Source of the DNA: Sulfurivirga sp964427185
GTDB taxonomy: Bacteria > Pseudomonadota > Gammaproteobacteria > Thiomicrospirales > Thiomicrospiraceae
NCBI GenBank assembly: GCA_964427185.1
Contig: CAYRSN010000014.1
Coordinates: 1-37,737 of the forward strand
Length of the DNA stretch: 37,737 nucleotides
Direction of reading: 5' to 3'
Position numbers and translations under genes: made by a program. This document shows, one piece after another, positions 23,550 through 31,454 of this stretch (within the stretch, counting starts at the first letter, position 1; every line of letters starts with the position of its first letter). The notes under the pieces were generated by a model. The model searched no databases. It was not told the origin of the DNA and worked only from the letters and a program-made list of their open reading frames with translations.

Positions 23550-25721
23550 TTACTGCCCCAGTGCTTCGCGTAAAATCGCGCTGAAGTCTTCCGGGGATTT
23601 GACACCGATCACTCGTAATGCTTTGCGCTCGTTGCCCTGAGGATCAAAGAATAAAATAGCCGGCGGGCCGATGACACCGAGCGTTTTCATCAGTGCTTTG
23701 TGCTCCGGCAGGTTATCGGTGACATCGGCTTTTAGCAGAATAAACTGATTCATCAGCGCCTGAACCTGAGGGTCGGTAAAGGTAAAGCGTTCCATCTCTT
23801 TACAGGAAATGCACCAGTCCGCATAAAAATCCAATAGCACAGGTTTGCCCTGGCCTATGTATTTTTTCAGATCGGCAGTGCTGTTGATGTAAGTGTAATT
23901 AAGCTTTTTCGCAGGCTGTGTGTTCAGCGCTGTGCTGCCTGTTGGCTTAAGCGGTGTCAGTAAATCCGGGGTGCCGCGCGCAAGGCCGATCAGCAGAAGC
24001 ACGCCCCAGGCCAGTAGTACAAGCCCCATACCTTTCCACAGCTTCCACCAGCCGGATTTTTCGCCCACAGGTTCCAGCGCACCCATATAGACCGCTGAGG
24101 TGATCAATAGCAGTGCAGCCAGCAGGATGACCAGCCAGCCGGGGAGAATACGTTCTGCCAGCCATAGCGCAACACCTAACATGACAACACCGAATACGGC
24201 TTTGACCGCATCCATCCAGCCGCCGGCACGGGGCAGGTATTTGCCGCCCAGGGTGCCGGCGATAATCAGTGGTAGCCCCATGCCCATGCTCATGGCAAAC
24301 AGTGCCAGCCCGCCCAGCACAGCATCACCTGTCTGGCCGATATAGATCAACGCGCCAGCCAGTGGCGGTGCCACGCAGGGACCTACGATCAGGGCGGAAA
24401 GTACGCCCATGATGGCCACGCCAGTGAGCGTGCCGCCCTGCTGTTTGTTGGCCAGGGCATTGATACGGCTTTGCAAGCCGGCAGGCAGCTGCAGCTCATA
24501 AAACCCGAACATGGACAGAGCCAGTGCCACAAAGACCAGTGCAAAAGCCCCCAGCACCCAAGGATTCTGCAGCGCAGCCTGCAGGTTGGCACCAAACAGC
24601 CCTGCCAGTACGCCGGCTGCCGTATAGGCCAGTGCCATAGCCAGCACGTAGACGAGTGAAAGGATGAAGGCTTTGCGTGGTGTGATGCTTTCACCCTGTC
24701 CCACGATGATACTGGAGAGAATGGGAATCATGGGGAAGACACAAGGCGTTAGGGAAAGTAGCAGCCCGAAGATGAAGAAGGTGCCGATCACGACCCAGAA
24801 GCTGCTGTTTTTAAGTGCTTCTGTAATCTGATCTGTTTCGGAAAGTTGTACACTGGGGGTATCGGTGCGCATATCGGCAGGGGTCGGTGTGACCTGAGCA
24901 GCCGAGGCTTGTATCTGGAGGGTTTTCTGCTGCGGTGGATAGCAGACACCACCTTCCCAGCATCCTTGGTAATGGACGGTCAAAGTGCCGCTGCCGGAGA
25001 AAGGGATTTTCAGTGCCAGCTGGTCGTGATATACCTGTGTTTGTCCGAAGACTGGATCATCTTTAACTTCTGCAGGCGGCAGGGTCAATGTACCCAGTGT
25101 GAGGCCGTCACTGGGGATAAGTTTGATTTTGTCCTGATATAGATAGTATTGCGGCTGGATGCGCCACTGAAGCACCAGCGTATCGCCTGACTGTTGAGAA
25201 GTAAAAGTAAATGCTTGTTCTACGGGAAGCGGGTGGTTGTTTTGTGTTTCTGGCGTGATGAGTTGGGCGATGGCAGCCAAGGGGGGGGCTTCTCCGCCCT
25301 GCTGTTTAGCAGGGGCATTGGGCAGGGTGAGCGTCACCTTGCGGGTTTGCGGCGGGTAGCAGACACCGCCTTCCCAGCAACCTTGGTATTTTACGGTGAG
25401 CTCAATGGTGCTGTTGTCGGTTTTAATAAGTAGTGGAATGGCGACCTGATCATGATAAACCGGTGTTTTGCCGAAAATAGGGTCGTCTTTAAGCTCCGCT
25501 TTAGGATAGCGCGGCGTGATCTCGGTATTTGGGGCGCTGAAGCTGAAGCGTTCCTGATAAAGGTAGTAGCCTTTTGCGACTTTCCACTTTGCCACGGGCT
25601 GGTTGTTTTCAATAACAACCCCTTCAAATGTAAATGCTTTATCCACATCAATAGGGTCTTTAGCCGCCCAGAGGTTCAGGCTGATTGCAAGGCCGATCAG
25701 AAGTGTGAGGAAACTGCGCAT
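23550..25721 (-). CDS. dsbD: thiol:disulfide interchange protein DsbD with two tandem alpha domains
   Basis: A 723-residue inner-membrane protein that passes electrons from cytosolic thioredoxin to periplasmic DsbC- and CcmG-like partners. E. coli DsbD has 565 residues; the surplus is a second N-terminal alpha domain. After a signal peptide (cleavage near residue 20) comes alpha-1 (about 25-135, active pair C115/C121 in GCWEGGVCYPP), then alpha-2 (about 165-272, C254/C260 in the same motif). The membrane beta domain (about 305-585) has C327 in TPCVFPMIP and C449 in VGPCVAPPL. The gamma domain is a thioredoxin fold with CISC (C637/C640). All redox cysteines are present. The two alpha copies are alike (KDDPIFGKTPVYHDQ against KDDPVFGQTQVYHDQ), which points to a tandem duplication. 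The gene follows a thioredoxin-like gene after 62 bases. Confidence 0.95.
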   Translation of the reverse strand: MRSFLTLLIGLAISLNLWAAKDPIDVDKAFTFEGVVIENNQPVAKWKVAKGYYLYQERFSFSAPNTEITPRYPKAELKDDPIFGKTPVYHDQVAIPLLIKTDNSTIELTVKYQGCWEGGVCYPPQTRKVTLTLPNAPAKQQGGEAPPLAAIAQLITPETQNNHPLPVEQAFTFTSQQSGDTLVLQWRIQPQYYLYQDKIKLIPSDGLTLGTLTLPPAEVKDDPVFGQTQVYHDQLALKIPFSGSGTLTVHYQGCWEGGVCYPPQQKTLQIQASAAQVTPTPADMRTDTPSVQLSETDQITEALKNSSFWVVIGTFFIFGLLLSLTPCVFPMIPILSSIIVGQGESITPRKAFILSLVYVLAMALAYTAAGVLAGLFGANLQAALQNPWVLGAFALVFVALALSMFGFYELQLPAGLQSRINALANKQQGGTLTGVAIMGVLSALIVGPCVAPPLAGALIYIGQTGDAVLGGLALFAMSMGMGLPLIIAGTLGGKYLPRAGGWMDAVKAVFGVVMLGVALWLAERILPGWLVILLAALLLITSAVYMGALEPVGEKSGWWKLWKGMGLVLLAWGVLLLIGLARGTPDLLTPLKPTGSTALNTQPAKKLNYTYINSTADLKKYIGQGKPVLLDFYADWCISCKEMERFTFTDPQVQALMNQFILLKADVTDNLPEHKALMKTLGVIGPPAILFFDPQGNERKALRVIGVKSPEDFSAILREALGQ

Positions 25722-25783
25722 GGTTTGGGTCTCATGTTTGTGACGTTAAGTGCTATCTTGCTGAGAATGGTTTTTAAATGCAT

Positions 25784-26215
25784 CTATTGTGTGGTGCTGG
25801 GAGCCGGTAGTTGTGAAATGGCATGATCAAGCTGTGCTGAAAACTTTTCCGGTGTAGTGATGCCTACCAGTTTTACCAGCATATTGGCCTGACGATCCAG
25901 GATCACTGTAGTAGGAAACAGACCCAGGGCGTACTTTTTGTAAAGGCTTTGTTTTTGCAGGTAAGTATTCATAGGGTCGAAATAGAACCACTCGCCTTTG
26001 TCGGTCATATTGATTTCATAGAACTGGCTCTCATGAAGTTCTCCGCTGGAGAGCATGGGCGTGAAAACACGTTTGCGCATCGCTTCACAAAAGTGACAGC
26101 CATCTACGACAAACAGAACAATATACCATTGAGGGGAGACGGTATCAGCACGTGCCGTGGCAGTGGTGGAAAGTAAAAGGGCACAAGTCAAAAGTAACAG
26201 GCGAGAGATATGCAT
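25784..26215 (-). CDS. periplasmic thioredoxin-like protein (SoxW-like)
   Basis: A 143-residue exported protein with a thioredoxin fold. The signal peptide (ISRLLLLTCALLLSTTATARA) is cut near residue 23. The redox motif is C40-HFC-C43 in VVDGCHFCEAMRKRV and the cis-proline is in LGLFPTTVILD. It resembles SoxW/thioredoxin-fold proteins that keep periplasmic thiols reduced, and its place directly upstream of dsbD suggests DsbD supplies its electrons; both points are inference. A perfect TATAAT on the minus strand at 26276-26281, about 60 bases upstream of the ATG, could be its -10. Confidence 0.8.
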   Translation of the reverse strand: MHISRLLLLTCALLLSTTATARADTVSPQWYIVLFVVDGCHFCEAMRKRVFTPMLSSGELHESQFYEINMTDKGEWFYFDPMNTYLQKQSLYKKYALGLFPTTVILDRQANMLVKLVGITTPEKFSAQLDHAISQLPAPSTTQ

Positions 26216-26374
26216 TTGGATGCACCGTGTGTGAAGGTTTGTTTGGTGTTATTCGAAACAAATTAAGATTTTTCAATTATAAATTGATTTGCAAGGCTGG
26301 CTGATCAAATCCGATACAATGGGCATAAGGGTTTTGAATATGTAGAGCGGCTTTAGCCGTAGAAAGGAGCGCAT

Positions 26375-26815
26375 ATGTTTCGTTGGATTTTCCTCACACT
26401 CTTGTTGGTGCCAGCCATTGAGCTTTATTTTTTGATTCAGGTGGGTAGTGTGATCGGTGCTCTGCCGACGATTTTGCTGACGATTTTTACGGCGGTGCTG
26501 GGAGCCTATCTGATGCGCAATCAGGGATTGATGACTTTGCAGCAGATGCAGGTACAGTTGGCACAGGGCATACGGCCGGAGCAGACCCTGATTGAGGGGG
26601 TGATGATTCTACTGGGCGGCATGCTGTTGCTGGTGCCCGGGCTGATTACCGATGCTTTGGGGTTTGCTTTGTTAATTCCGCCGGTGCGTAAAAAACTGGC
26701 GGCGCGGATGTTATCCAACATGCCGCAGGCACCTGAGAGCACGGTGATTATAGAGGGTGAAGTGATTACACGTGAACAGACGGATAGTGACCCCCGCTTG
26801 CCACCCAAGCCGTAA
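26375..26815 (+). CDS. fxsA: FxsA family membrane protein
   Basis: A 146-residue inner-membrane protein of the FxsA family, named for suppressing F-plasmid exclusion of phage T7 when over-produced; its normal role is unknown. Hydrophobic segments are at about 4-23, 28-46 and 75-102. The family features VPAIELYFLIQVGS, GAYLMRNQG and LLLVPGLITDALGFALLIPPVR are present. The C-terminus is short and polar. AAAGGAG lies before the ATG, next to a small CGGCT/AGCCG hairpin at about 26348-26359. A TACAAT hexamer at 26315-26320 may be its -10. It is divergent from the thioredoxin gene and converges with uup. Confidence 0.9.
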   Translation: MFRWIFLTLLLVPAIELYFLIQVGSVIGALPTILLTIFTAVLGAYLMRNQGLMTLQQMQVQLAQGIRPEQTLIEGVMILLGGMLLLVPGLITDALGFALLIPPVRKKLAARMLSNMPQAPESTVIIEGEVITREQTDSDPRLPPKP

Positions 26816-26828
26816 GGCATAAAGCCTT
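26814..26828. terminator. weak hairpin between fxsA and uup
   Basis: AAGGC and GCCTT pair around ATAAA, followed by a mixed T-rich tail (TATCCTTTATTT). It may serve both converging genes, but the stem is short. Confidence 0.35.
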
Positions 26829-26834
26829 TATCCT

Positions 26835-27475
26835 TTATTTGTTTTTGGCATTGAGCCAGGCCTGATGTTTGGCTTCCAGTATTTCCCAACGCTCAAATGC
26901 CTCTTCCAGTTGCTGTTCTAATGTGGCAAGTTTTNNNNNNNNNNNNNNNNNNNNNNNNNNNNNNNNNNNNNNNNNNNNNNNNNNNNNNNNNNNNNNNNNN
27001 NNNNNNNNNNNNNNNNNNNNNNNNNNNNNNNNNNCATTTCAGTGATGACTTTATCCACCTGGGCATTAAGCCGCCAGCCGTCTCGAGCATCAATAGCCTG
27101 TTGGGCGGTTTCCAGTGCCTGTAGTAAAGCTGTATCATCAGGTGTATGCGCCAGTTTCTGGCTGAGGTGATGATGTGTTTTCAGCAGCGCACCGATTTCT
27201 CCGGCACCAGCGGCCACCTGGTCATAGACACTGCCAGGGAGGTGTTCGGGGACTTCCTGCGGCATCATGGTAATGTGGGTGCCTTCAGTCAGGATGCGCT
27301 CTCCATCGTCGGGGATAATCTTCCCATGAATAATTTTTAGAAGGGTAGACTTTCCTTCGCCGTTGCGTCCTACCAGGGCAATGCGCTCTCGTGCTTCAAG
27401 CGTAAAGGACTGCTGATCCAGAAGTGGCTTATCGCCCAGTGAAAAAGAAATATCATGCAATGTGAGTAGTGCCAT
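26835..27475 (-). CDS. uup: ABC-F ATPase Uup, interrupted by an assembly gap
   Basis: The two ends of an ABC-F protein with 100 N between them. The N-terminal 147 residues (27475 down to 27035) have the start MALLTLHDISFSLGDKPLLD, Walker A GRNGEGKSTLLK and the GSVYDQVAAG block, matching Uup best among the ABC-F proteins. The part beyond the gap, on the 26934-26835 side, reads KLATLEQQLEEAFERWEILE and ends HQAWLNAKNK-stop at 26835; this is the C-terminal coiled coil of Uup. A normal Uup has about 630 residues, so roughly 450 residues are unseen and the N block is a placeholder. The visible span is not a multiple of three, which agrees. ABC-F proteins act on ribosomes; Uup is also linked to branched DNA intermediates. 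Confidence 0.85.
26935..27034. other. assembly gap of 100 N inside uup
   Basis: Exactly 100 unknown bases, the usual length for a scaffold join of unknown size. By the length of Uup, about 1.3-1.4 kb is missing. Coordinates right of this point are therefore nominal, and an insertion in uup cannot be excluded. Confidence 0.95.
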
Positions 27476-27506
27476 AGTGCGTTTTTAAAGTCCAGTTTGA
27501 GTTGTG

Positions 27507-27535
27507 ATTGTAAAGTCAAGTTACACGACTTGCAG
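27507..27535 (-). promoter_or_regulatory. possible sigma-70 promoter of uup
   Basis: On the minus strand CTGCAA (27535-27530) and TACAAT (27512-27507) are 17 bases apart, about 30 bases upstream of the uup start. The rest of this 173-base gap holds two short inverted repeats with GGCA/TGCC arms near 27571-27612 and nothing else I can name. Confidence 0.4.
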
Positions 27536-27648
27536 TTGGGAGAATAGGTTTTTATTTGTGGCGGCATGATGTTGCCGTTTTGTTACCATGCAGGCGGCAA
27601 TGTGTATTGCCGGTTTTGTGAGAGGGTGCATGTTGCTAAGTTACTGCC

Positions 27649-28137
27649 TTAGCGTAGCCACCACAGGCGTATTTCATAGCCGAGCAAGGTGGTGTAGCCC
27701 ATCTCATGCAGTTGAATTTGACCATTTTCGCCGATAAAAAAGTCAGCAGGTACCGCTTGTGCGCCAAAAAGTGTCAATAATTGACCATTTGGGTCGGCCA
27801 CCGCATAATGCAGCGGAATTTGATGTGTTTTCGCATAGTGTCGTGTCATTTCTTCGTCACCTGACTGGGTGATAATTTGAATGACTGTCCACCGCTCGGA
27901 AAGAGCTTGGAGGGTTTCGTGCTGCAGCTGGCAGATCGGGCACCAGCTGGCGGTAAAGTGAATAAGATAGGGTCTGGGAAGCCGGTTGAGATCAATAACC
28001 GTTCCATTGAGTGCAGGCATGGTTTGCACAGGCAGCGCACCTTCTGCCATGCCTTGTTGTTGCCAGGCACGTAATCCTAGCCATATCAGTAAAAAGACGA
28101 CAAGCCAGGGTAGGTTTTTTTTGATGAAAGTTTTCAT
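27649..28137 (-). CDS. membrane-anchored thiol-disulfide oxidoreductase (TlpA/ScsD-like)
   Basis: A 162-residue protein with an N-terminal membrane anchor (about residues 9-24, LPWLVVFLLIWLGLRAW) and a periplasmic thioredoxin-like domain. The redox motif is C66-PIC-C69 in FTASWCPICQLQ, the central strand is PYLIHF, and a cis-Pro loop is seen at AVPADFFIGENGQI. It matches the protein disulfide oxidoreductase group that includes ScsD and TlpA/CcmG relatives. The partner is unknown; DsbD nearby could reduce it. There is no clear ribosome site beyond AAGA. It is divergent from the PAS gene at 28203 with 65 bases between them. Confidence 0.82.
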   Translation of the reverse strand: MKTFIKKNLPWLVVFLLIWLGLRAWQQQGMAEGALPVQTMPALNGTVIDLNRLPRPYLIHFTASWCPICQLQHETLQALSERWTVIQIITQSGDEEMTRHYAKTHQIPLHYAVADPNGQLLTLFGAQAVPADFFIGENGQIQLHEMGYTTLLGYEIRLWWLR

Positions 28138-28202
28138 GGGTGATCTTTTGGCATTGAAGTTGCTTTGTCTTGTTCACCTATTTTCGCATGGGAGTGCAGA
28201 GA

Positions 28203-28700
28203 ATGCAGCAAAATGAAACAGGGCGGGTGAAATTCCCGGATGACATTATTTTGGTCTCCAAGACAGATAAGCACGGCACAATTAAATATGCCAATGTGGC
28301 ATTTTGTGAGTTGGCAGGCTATAAGGAGGAGGAGCTGATCGGTCAGCCCCATAATATTGTGCGCCATCCGGATATGCCGAAAGTGGTGTTCAAACTGCTC
28401 TGGACACATTTGCAGTCGGGGTATGAGTTTTGGGGCTATGTGAAAAACCGCACGAAACGAGGTGGGTATTATTGGGTTTTTGCGCATGTCACGCCCACTT
28501 TTGATATGCAGGGTAATATTGTGGGGTTTCATTCAGACCGCCGTGCACCCAAGGAAAGCGCACTGCCTAAGGTGGAGGCGCTGTATGCCCGCCTGCGGGA
28601 GGCGGAGCAGCGAGGGGGAATGGCCGCTTCAGAGCAGCTGATTAACGACCTGTTGGCTAAAGAGGAGAAACGGTACGATGAATTTGTTTTCAGCCTTTAA
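28203..28700 (+). CDS. PAS-domain energy-taxis protein, CetB-like
   Basis: A soluble 165-residue protein that is almost entirely one Aer-type PAS domain, which in this family binds FAD. It shows ILVSKTDKHGTIKYANVAFC, ELAGYKEEELIGQPHNIVRH with PDMP after it, and GYEFWGYVKNRTKRGGYYWV; all are typical of Aer/CetB. It has no membrane span, no HAMP and no signalling domain. A C-terminal helix with EALYARLREAEQRG follows. The ATG at 28203 has GGGAG at 28190-28194; an ATG at 28188 has no ribosome site. The end overlaps the start of the next chemoreceptor gene by 23 bases. In Campylobacter, CetB (same size, PAS only) works with the MCP CetA as a two-protein receptor, and this pair looks the same. Confidence 0.86.
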   Translation: MQQNETGRVKFPDDIILVSKTDKHGTIKYANVAFCELAGYKEEELIGQPHNIVRHPDMPKVVFKLLWTHLQSGYEFWGYVKNRTKRGGYYWVFAHVTPTFDMQGNIVGFHSDRRAPKESALPKVEALYARLREAEQRGGMAASEQLINDLLAKEEKRYDEFVFSL

Positions 28701-30165
28701 GAACTGGTCATCACTGGATAAGATCCAGTATGCCAACTATGGCGCCATCGTGTTATTTATGGTGGTGGAGATTGTGGAAATATCGACCGTTGGCTTTGAT
28801 ATGTTAACGGGGTTGACACTGCTTAACTTTGTGCTGGCCTGGGTGATTTTTATCAGTGTGCGCAAGGTAAAGCATTCCTTATCGGAGACGGCGGCGCTGA
28901 TTGAGAAGGGGGCAGCCGGTGAACTGGAAGAGCGTATTGTGATGTTCCAGGATAAGGGGGAGCTGAAGGTTCTGGTGGATAACCTTAACTATTTCTTTGA
29001 TGAAATTGATGCATTTATTCGGGAGATTCGCACGCCGATTCAGGAAGCTGCCAAAGGCAATTTTTACCGCCCGGTGGTGGATGCTGGATTTAGGGGGCAG
29101 TTTCGTGCCGCAGCAGATGAGCTGGATAAGCCTTTGCGTGCCATGAAAGAGAACAAGCTCTTTATTGAGCGGGTACGCATCAATGGTGAGTTGAGCAAAC
29201 TGGGTGGCGGCTTGCAGAAAGGGCTGGAGATTTTGCGTAAGGATCTGAATGCCAGTAATGATAAGGCGCAGGAGATCCGTACGGCCAGTGAGGAAACTGC
29301 CAAAGTGGCTGCAGAGAGCGTTAAGGAGCTGAACAGCATGTCCAGCATTCTGAAAGAGTTGATTGAGTCTGTGGAGGCTTCTGATAAGGTGGTAGCCACC
29401 TTGAACGAGCAGGCGGCGAATATCAACTCGATTGTGAATCTGATTAAGGAAATTGCAGAGCAAACCAACCTGCTGTCACTGAACGCCGCTATTGAAGCGG
29501 CGCGTGCAGGAGAGCATGGACGGGGCTTTGCGGTGGTGGCCGATGAGGTGCGTGCATTGGCGAATAAAACGCAGGCGGCTGCAGATGAGGTGACCGCATC
29601 GATTGAAACCCTGCAGGAACAGACGGAGCAGACCCGTGATCGTACTAAAGTGATGGCGCAGCATGCGGAAACGGTGCAGGATTTCCTGAATCGCTTCCAG
29701 AATGTACTGAATCGTGTGAACGATAATGCGCAGTTTGCCAGTGCCTATGCCTGGATTATCTATGAAACAGTCTTTGTCGCGTTGGTGAAGTTGAACCATA
29801 TCATTTATAAGAGCTCAGGGTATAGCTCTATTTTCAATGGTAAAGTGCAGCTGGATGTTACAGATCATACCCAGTGTGCCTTTGGGCGCTGGTATTACGG
29901 AGAAGGGCAGGAAATGTTCAAGGATTACATGGATATTTTCCGTAAGATCGAAGCGCCTCATGCTGAGTTTCATCATGAGGTGAATGGTGCGTTACAGTTT
30001 GTAGTGGATGATGAGACGATTATCAAACACAAGGATGAAATTCTGCAGCACTTCCAAAAAGCGGAAGAAAGCTCTGATCAGCTGTTTGAGCTATTGGATG
30101 TACTGCTTTGCCGCTTGGAGCAGGATGTTTTGCAGGAGGATCAGCGCAAAGCGCATGAAGCATAG
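28678..30165 (+). CDS. membrane chemoreceptor with CZB domain, CetA-like partner
   Basis: A 495-residue methyl-accepting chemotaxis protein. Two close hydrophobic spans (about residues 20-37 and 43-60) leave almost no periplasmic domain, so sensing must be cytoplasmic. A HAMP-like and linker region follows (about 61-160), then the MCP signalling helix hairpin with EQTNLLSLNAAIEAARAG and DEVRALANKTQAAADEV. The C-terminus is a CZB domain with H374, C400 (in TQCAFGRWYYGEG), H428 and H432. The lack of an outside sensor domain and the 23-base overlap with the PAS gene suggest the two proteins form one split energy-taxis receptor. GAGGAG lies about 12 bases before the ATG. An intrinsic terminator follows at 30191. 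Confidence 0.92.
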   Translation: MNLFSAFKNWSSLDKIQYANYGAIVLFMVVEIVEISTVGFDMLTGLTLLNFVLAWVIFISVRKVKHSLSETAALIEKGAAGELEERIVMFQDKGELKVLVDNLNYFFDEIDAFIREIRTPIQEAAKGNFYRPVVDAGFRGQFRAAADELDKPLRAMKENKLFIERVRINGELSKLGGGLQKGLEILRKDLNASNDKAQEIRTASEETAKVAAESVKELNSMSSILKELIESVEASDKVVATLNEQAANINSIVNLIKEIAEQTNLLSLNAAIEAARAGEHGRGFAVVADEVRALANKTQAAADEVTASIETLQEQTEQTRDRTKVMAQHAETVQDFLNRFQNVLNRVNDNAQFASAYAWIIYETVFVALVKLNHIIYKSSGYSSIFNGKVQLDVTDHTQCAFGRWYYGEGQEMFKDYMDIFRKIEAPHAEFHHEVNGALQFVVDDETIIKHKDEILQHFQKAEESSDQLFELLDVLLCRLEQDVLQEDQRKAHEA

Positions 30166-30190
30166 GGTTTCAGTGTATGTTGATATCATA

Positions 30191-30216
30191 CAGGCGGCTT
30201 AGGCCGCCTGTTTTTT
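30191..30216 (+). terminator. intrinsic terminator after the chemoreceptor gene
   Basis: CAGGCGGC and GCCGCCTG form a perfect 8-bp stem around TTAG, followed by six T. It lies 26 bases after the chemoreceptor stop and just before the converging yrfG stop. Confidence 0.88.
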
Positions 30217-30224
30217 AAGGACAC

Positions 30225-30890
30225 TCAGGGCATGATTTCTTCAAAACGGCTGAAGGTGGGAAAGTGTTCTGTTTTCACAGGCGGCATATGGGGGCTGACA
30301 TGGCTTGCGGCCAGCAGATAACGAATACCATGTGCTTTGGCGCTTTCCAAGGCTTTCAGATTATCGTCAATCAACAGGGTGTGCGCGGGGTTGTAGGGGA
30401 AATCCTGTGCAATGGCACGCCAAAGTGCCACCTCTTCTTTGGGGATGCCATAGTCATGGGCACAGAGAATGGCATCGAAGTATTTGCCAATGGTGGTCTG
30501 TTCCAGCTTAAGTGCCAGGCTGTCTCGATGGGCGTTGGTAACCAGTGCCAGGCGCTTGCCGCGTAGCTTCAGGCGAGAGAGAAAGGTTTCTACTCTGGGG
30601 TGAGGCTGGATCATGTGTTTTAAGTCATGTTTTAAAGTGGCAACGGGCAGTTCGAAAACTTCCGACCAGTAATCTGTGCAGTACCAGTTTAGCGTGCCTT
30701 GTTGTGCAGAGATGGCTTCACGTACTTTTTTCTGTGCGGTCTCCAGAGGAAGTTGATGGTGTTTGGCGTATTGCTGCGGCAGGTACTCCCACCAGAAGCG
30801 CCAGTCGAAATAGAGATCCAGCAAAGTACCATCCATATCCAGCAGAACGGTTTCAATTGCATGCCAAGGTAGTCGTAAGGTCGGTGCCAT
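30225..30890 (-). CDS. yrfG: HAD-family GMP/IMP nucleotidase, YrfG-like
   Basis: A 221-residue cytosolic HAD hydrolase. Motif I is LLDMDGTLLDL with the nucleophile Asp near residue 19, motif II is LVTNAH, motif III is the Lys in GIPKEEVALW and motif IV is TLLIDDNLKAL. The sequence FDWRFWWEYLPQQYA with TLNWYCTDYWSE is characteristic of YrfG, which in E. coli dephosphorylates GMP and IMP. E. coli also has yrfG in the nudE region, which strengthens the call. It is divergent from nudE with only 15 bases between the starts, so the promoters must lie within the neighbouring genes. Confidence 0.88.
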   Translation of the reverse strand: MAPTLRLPWHAIETVLLDMDGTLLDLYFDWRFWWEYLPQQYAKHHQLPLETAQKKVREAISAQQGTLNWYCTDYWSEVFELPVATLKHDLKHMIQPHPRVETFLSRLKLRGKRLALVTNAHRDSLALKLEQTTIGKYFDAILCAHDYGIPKEEVALWRAIAQDFPYNPAHTLLIDDNLKALESAKAHGIRYLLAASHVSPHMPPVKTEHFPTFSRFEEIMP

Positions 30891-30905
30891 TGTTAGAATG
30901 CTCCT

Positions 30906-31454
30906 ATGAACGATAAATTGCCAGAGATTTTAGCGCAGCGGGTGGTGGCGCGTTCCCGCTTGTTTACGGTTGAAGCACTGAATTTATGTTTCGGCAACGG
31001 GGTGGAGGTTGATTTTGAGCGCTTGCTGAGCAGCGCGGAAGGGGCTGTTCTGGTTGTGCCGATTACACAGGATAATCAGTTGGTATTGATTCGGGAGTAT
31101 GGTGCAGGCGTGGGGCGTTATGAGCTGGGCTTTCCTAAAGGTAAAATCGATGCCGGTGAAGACTGGCGTATAGCCAGTGTGCGTGAATGTATTGAAGAGG
31201 TAGGATTCCGCCCGGGGCGTGTGAAAAAATTAGACCAGGTCACCCTTTCTGCAAGCTATATGAGCCATGTCACGACCTTGGTGCTCGCAGAGGCCTTGAC
31301 GCCTGCTCATGCGCAGGGAGATGAGCCTGAACCGCTGGAGATTGTCTATTGGCCACTGGATGAATGGCGTGTTCTGCTGGCGCAGCCCACTTTCAGTGAA
31401 GGGCGTGCGCATGCGGCACTGTTACGTGTACTTATGGAGAAAAAATGTATATGA
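30906..31454 (+). CDS. nudE: ADP compounds hydrolase NudE
   Basis: A 182-residue Nudix hydrolase acting on ADP-ribose, NADH and similar ADP compounds. The full Nudix box GKIDAGEDWRIASVRECIEE, ending VGF, fits G-x5-E-x7-RE-x2-EE-x-G and gives the metal ligands. The flanks LVLIREYGAGVGRYELGFPKG and LSASYMSHVTTLVLAEAL are typical of NudE. The ribosome site is weak. Its last ten bases overlap cysQ, so the two are translationally linked. Confidence 0.93.
   Translation: MNDKLPEILAQRVVARSRLFTVEALNLCFGNGVEVDFERLLSSAEGAVLVVPITQDNQLVLIREYGAGVGRYELGFPKGKIDAGEDWRIASVRECIEEVGFRPGRVKKLDQVTLSASYMSHVTTLVLAEALTPAHAQGDEPEPLEIVYWPLDEWRVLLAQPTFSEGRAHAALLRVLMEKKCI

Noticed and set aside
27571..27612. Two short inverted repeats with GGCA/TGCC arms, REP-like
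   Set aside because: There are only two, they are short and not followed by T-runs; no further copies were seen in the window, so no repeat family can be claimed.
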